NCBI GenBank assembly: GCA_023135215.1
Contig: JAGLTP010000537.1
Span: 1 to 6,491 of the forward strand
Length of the DNA: 6,491 nucleotides
Origin: Candidatus Heimdallarchaeota archaeon
Lineage (GTDB): Archaea > Asgardarchaeota > Heimdallarchaeia > Heimdallarchaeales > Heimdallarchaeaceae
Reading direction: 5' to 3'
The notes below the pieces were generated by a model. That model was given only the letters and a program-made list of their open reading frames with translations, did no database searches and had not been told where the DNA came from. Position numbers and translations under genes: made by a program. Of the stretch, positions 6,127 through 6,491 are shown one piece after another; the stretch's first letter is position 1, and each line of letters opens with the position of its first letter.

Positions 6127-6135
6127 ATTTTTAAA
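6127..6135 (-). promoter_or_regulatory. TATA-like element for the SCP2/ADH-AOR operon
   Basis: Minus-strand TTTAAAAAT is centred about 54 bases upstream of the SCP2-like ATG. Transcription would then start near 6105, giving a leader of roughly 27 bases that contains a weak GTGA ribosome-site match four bases before the ATG. Judged by eye. Confidence 0.4.
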
Positions 6136-6153
6136 CTTATTTCAGAACAAGCA

Positions 6154-6161
6154 TTTATATT
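6154..6161 (+). promoter_or_regulatory. TATA box of the SWIM-protein gene
   Basis: TTTATATT is a near-consensus archaeal TATA box, centred 32 bases before the ATG at 6190. The predicted start is about 6184, a leader of only a few bases with no Shine-Dalgarno, as in near-leaderless archaeal genes. It lies within 20 bases of the opposing operon's TATA-like element, so the two promoters could interfere or be co-regulated. Confidence 0.55.
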
Positions 6162-6189
6162 AGAAGAATAAGATTACCATAAGTAAAAA

Positions 6190-6491
6190 ATGATTCCAGA
6201 ATGGATTCTAGATTGGATTAAAAAAGATAGATTGGTTGGAAATAAATTCAAAATTAGTCATAAATATGTGAGAAGTTCAAAAAAGATTCAATTTATGGAA
6301 GGGATAAAGAATGAATCGGATGAGTGGGATTCTTTCAAATACATGGTTTCCTCAACAAAGTATGGTAAATACTGGGTAAGATACAATTACGGATTGTATG
6401 AATGCTCTTGTCCTTTCTTTAAACACCGAGGGATTTGTTCTCATATTTTTGGTGTGTGTCAGATAACCAATATATGGCCAAAAAAAGAGAC
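6190..6491 (+). CDS. SWIM zinc-finger protein, 3'-truncated by window edge
   Basis: Translation from ATG 6190 stays open to the window end (100 codons plus two bases). Residues 70-87 contain C72-S-C74 followed by eight residues and C83-S-H85, matching the SWIM zinc-finger pattern C-x-C-x(n)-C-x-H, with the usual aromatic and hydrophobic residues around it (LYECSCPFF, HIFGV). SWIM domains bind zinc and mediate DNA or protein contacts; in many archaea they occur in short proteins of unknown role. The region before the finger is basic and aromatic (IKKDRLVGNKFKISHKYVR) with no recognised domain. Whether this is a stand-alone SWIM protein or the start of a larger one, for example a helicase- or recombination-linked protein, cannot be seen. 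The start is supported by the TATA box at 6154-6161. It is divergent from the SCP2/ADH-AOR operon. Confidence 0.82.
   Translation, partial: MIPEWILDWIKKDRLVGNKFKISHKYVRSSKKIQFMEGIKNESDEWDSFKYMVSSTKYGKYWVRYNYGLYECSCPFFKHRGICSHIFGVCQITNIWPKKE

Overview
The window reads as a piece of an AT-rich archaeal chromosome, about one third G+C by eye. The domain-level assignment rests on three things: TATA-box-like elements that would put transcription starts close to start codons, T-tract ends of genes, and a tungsten-type aldehyde:ferredoxin oxidoreductase. An Asgard-like archaeon (Heimdallarchaeia/Lokiarchaeia type) would fit the mix of repeat-rich beta proteins, AOR, SCP2-like and SWIM proteins, but that placement is inference. 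No tRNA, rRNA, CRISPR array or insertion sequence is visible.

Layout, left to right. (1) The 3' part of a plus-strand gene for a repetitive, beta-rich, probably extracytoplasmic protein with a 24-residue repeat (1-876). (2) A convergent minus-strand histidine phosphatase (900-1514). (3) A 43-67 bp divergent promoter region, then a plus-strand Rossmann-fold protein resembling a class I methyltransferase (1582-2403, or from GTG 1558). (4) A minus-strand cluster read right to left: a small SCP2-like protein (6077-5667), a 1007-residue fusion of an iron-type alcohol dehydrogenase with an aldehyde:ferredoxin oxidoreductase (5636-2613), and a 51-residue protein carrying only the start of an ArsR-like helix-turn-helix (2581-2426). 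(5) A 112 bp divergent promoter region and the 5' part of a plus-strand SWIM zinc-finger protein that runs off the window (6190-6491).

The most notable element is the ADH-AOR fusion. Both halves are full length and keep most of their metal-binding residues. One chain could therefore link alcohol/aldehyde exchange (NAD(P)H-dependent, iron site) to aldehyde/carboxylate exchange (ferredoxin-dependent, tungstopterin and 4Fe-4S site). In outcome it resembles bacterial AdhE, but with an AOR in place of the CoA-dependent aldehyde dehydrogenase and with the alcohol dehydrogenase at the N terminus. The co-directional SCP2-like gene 30 bp upstream hints at a hydrophobic substrate. The small HTH protein just downstream, preceded by a short palindrome, may be a local regulator or a decayed one. 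These functional links are inferences from domain content and spacing.
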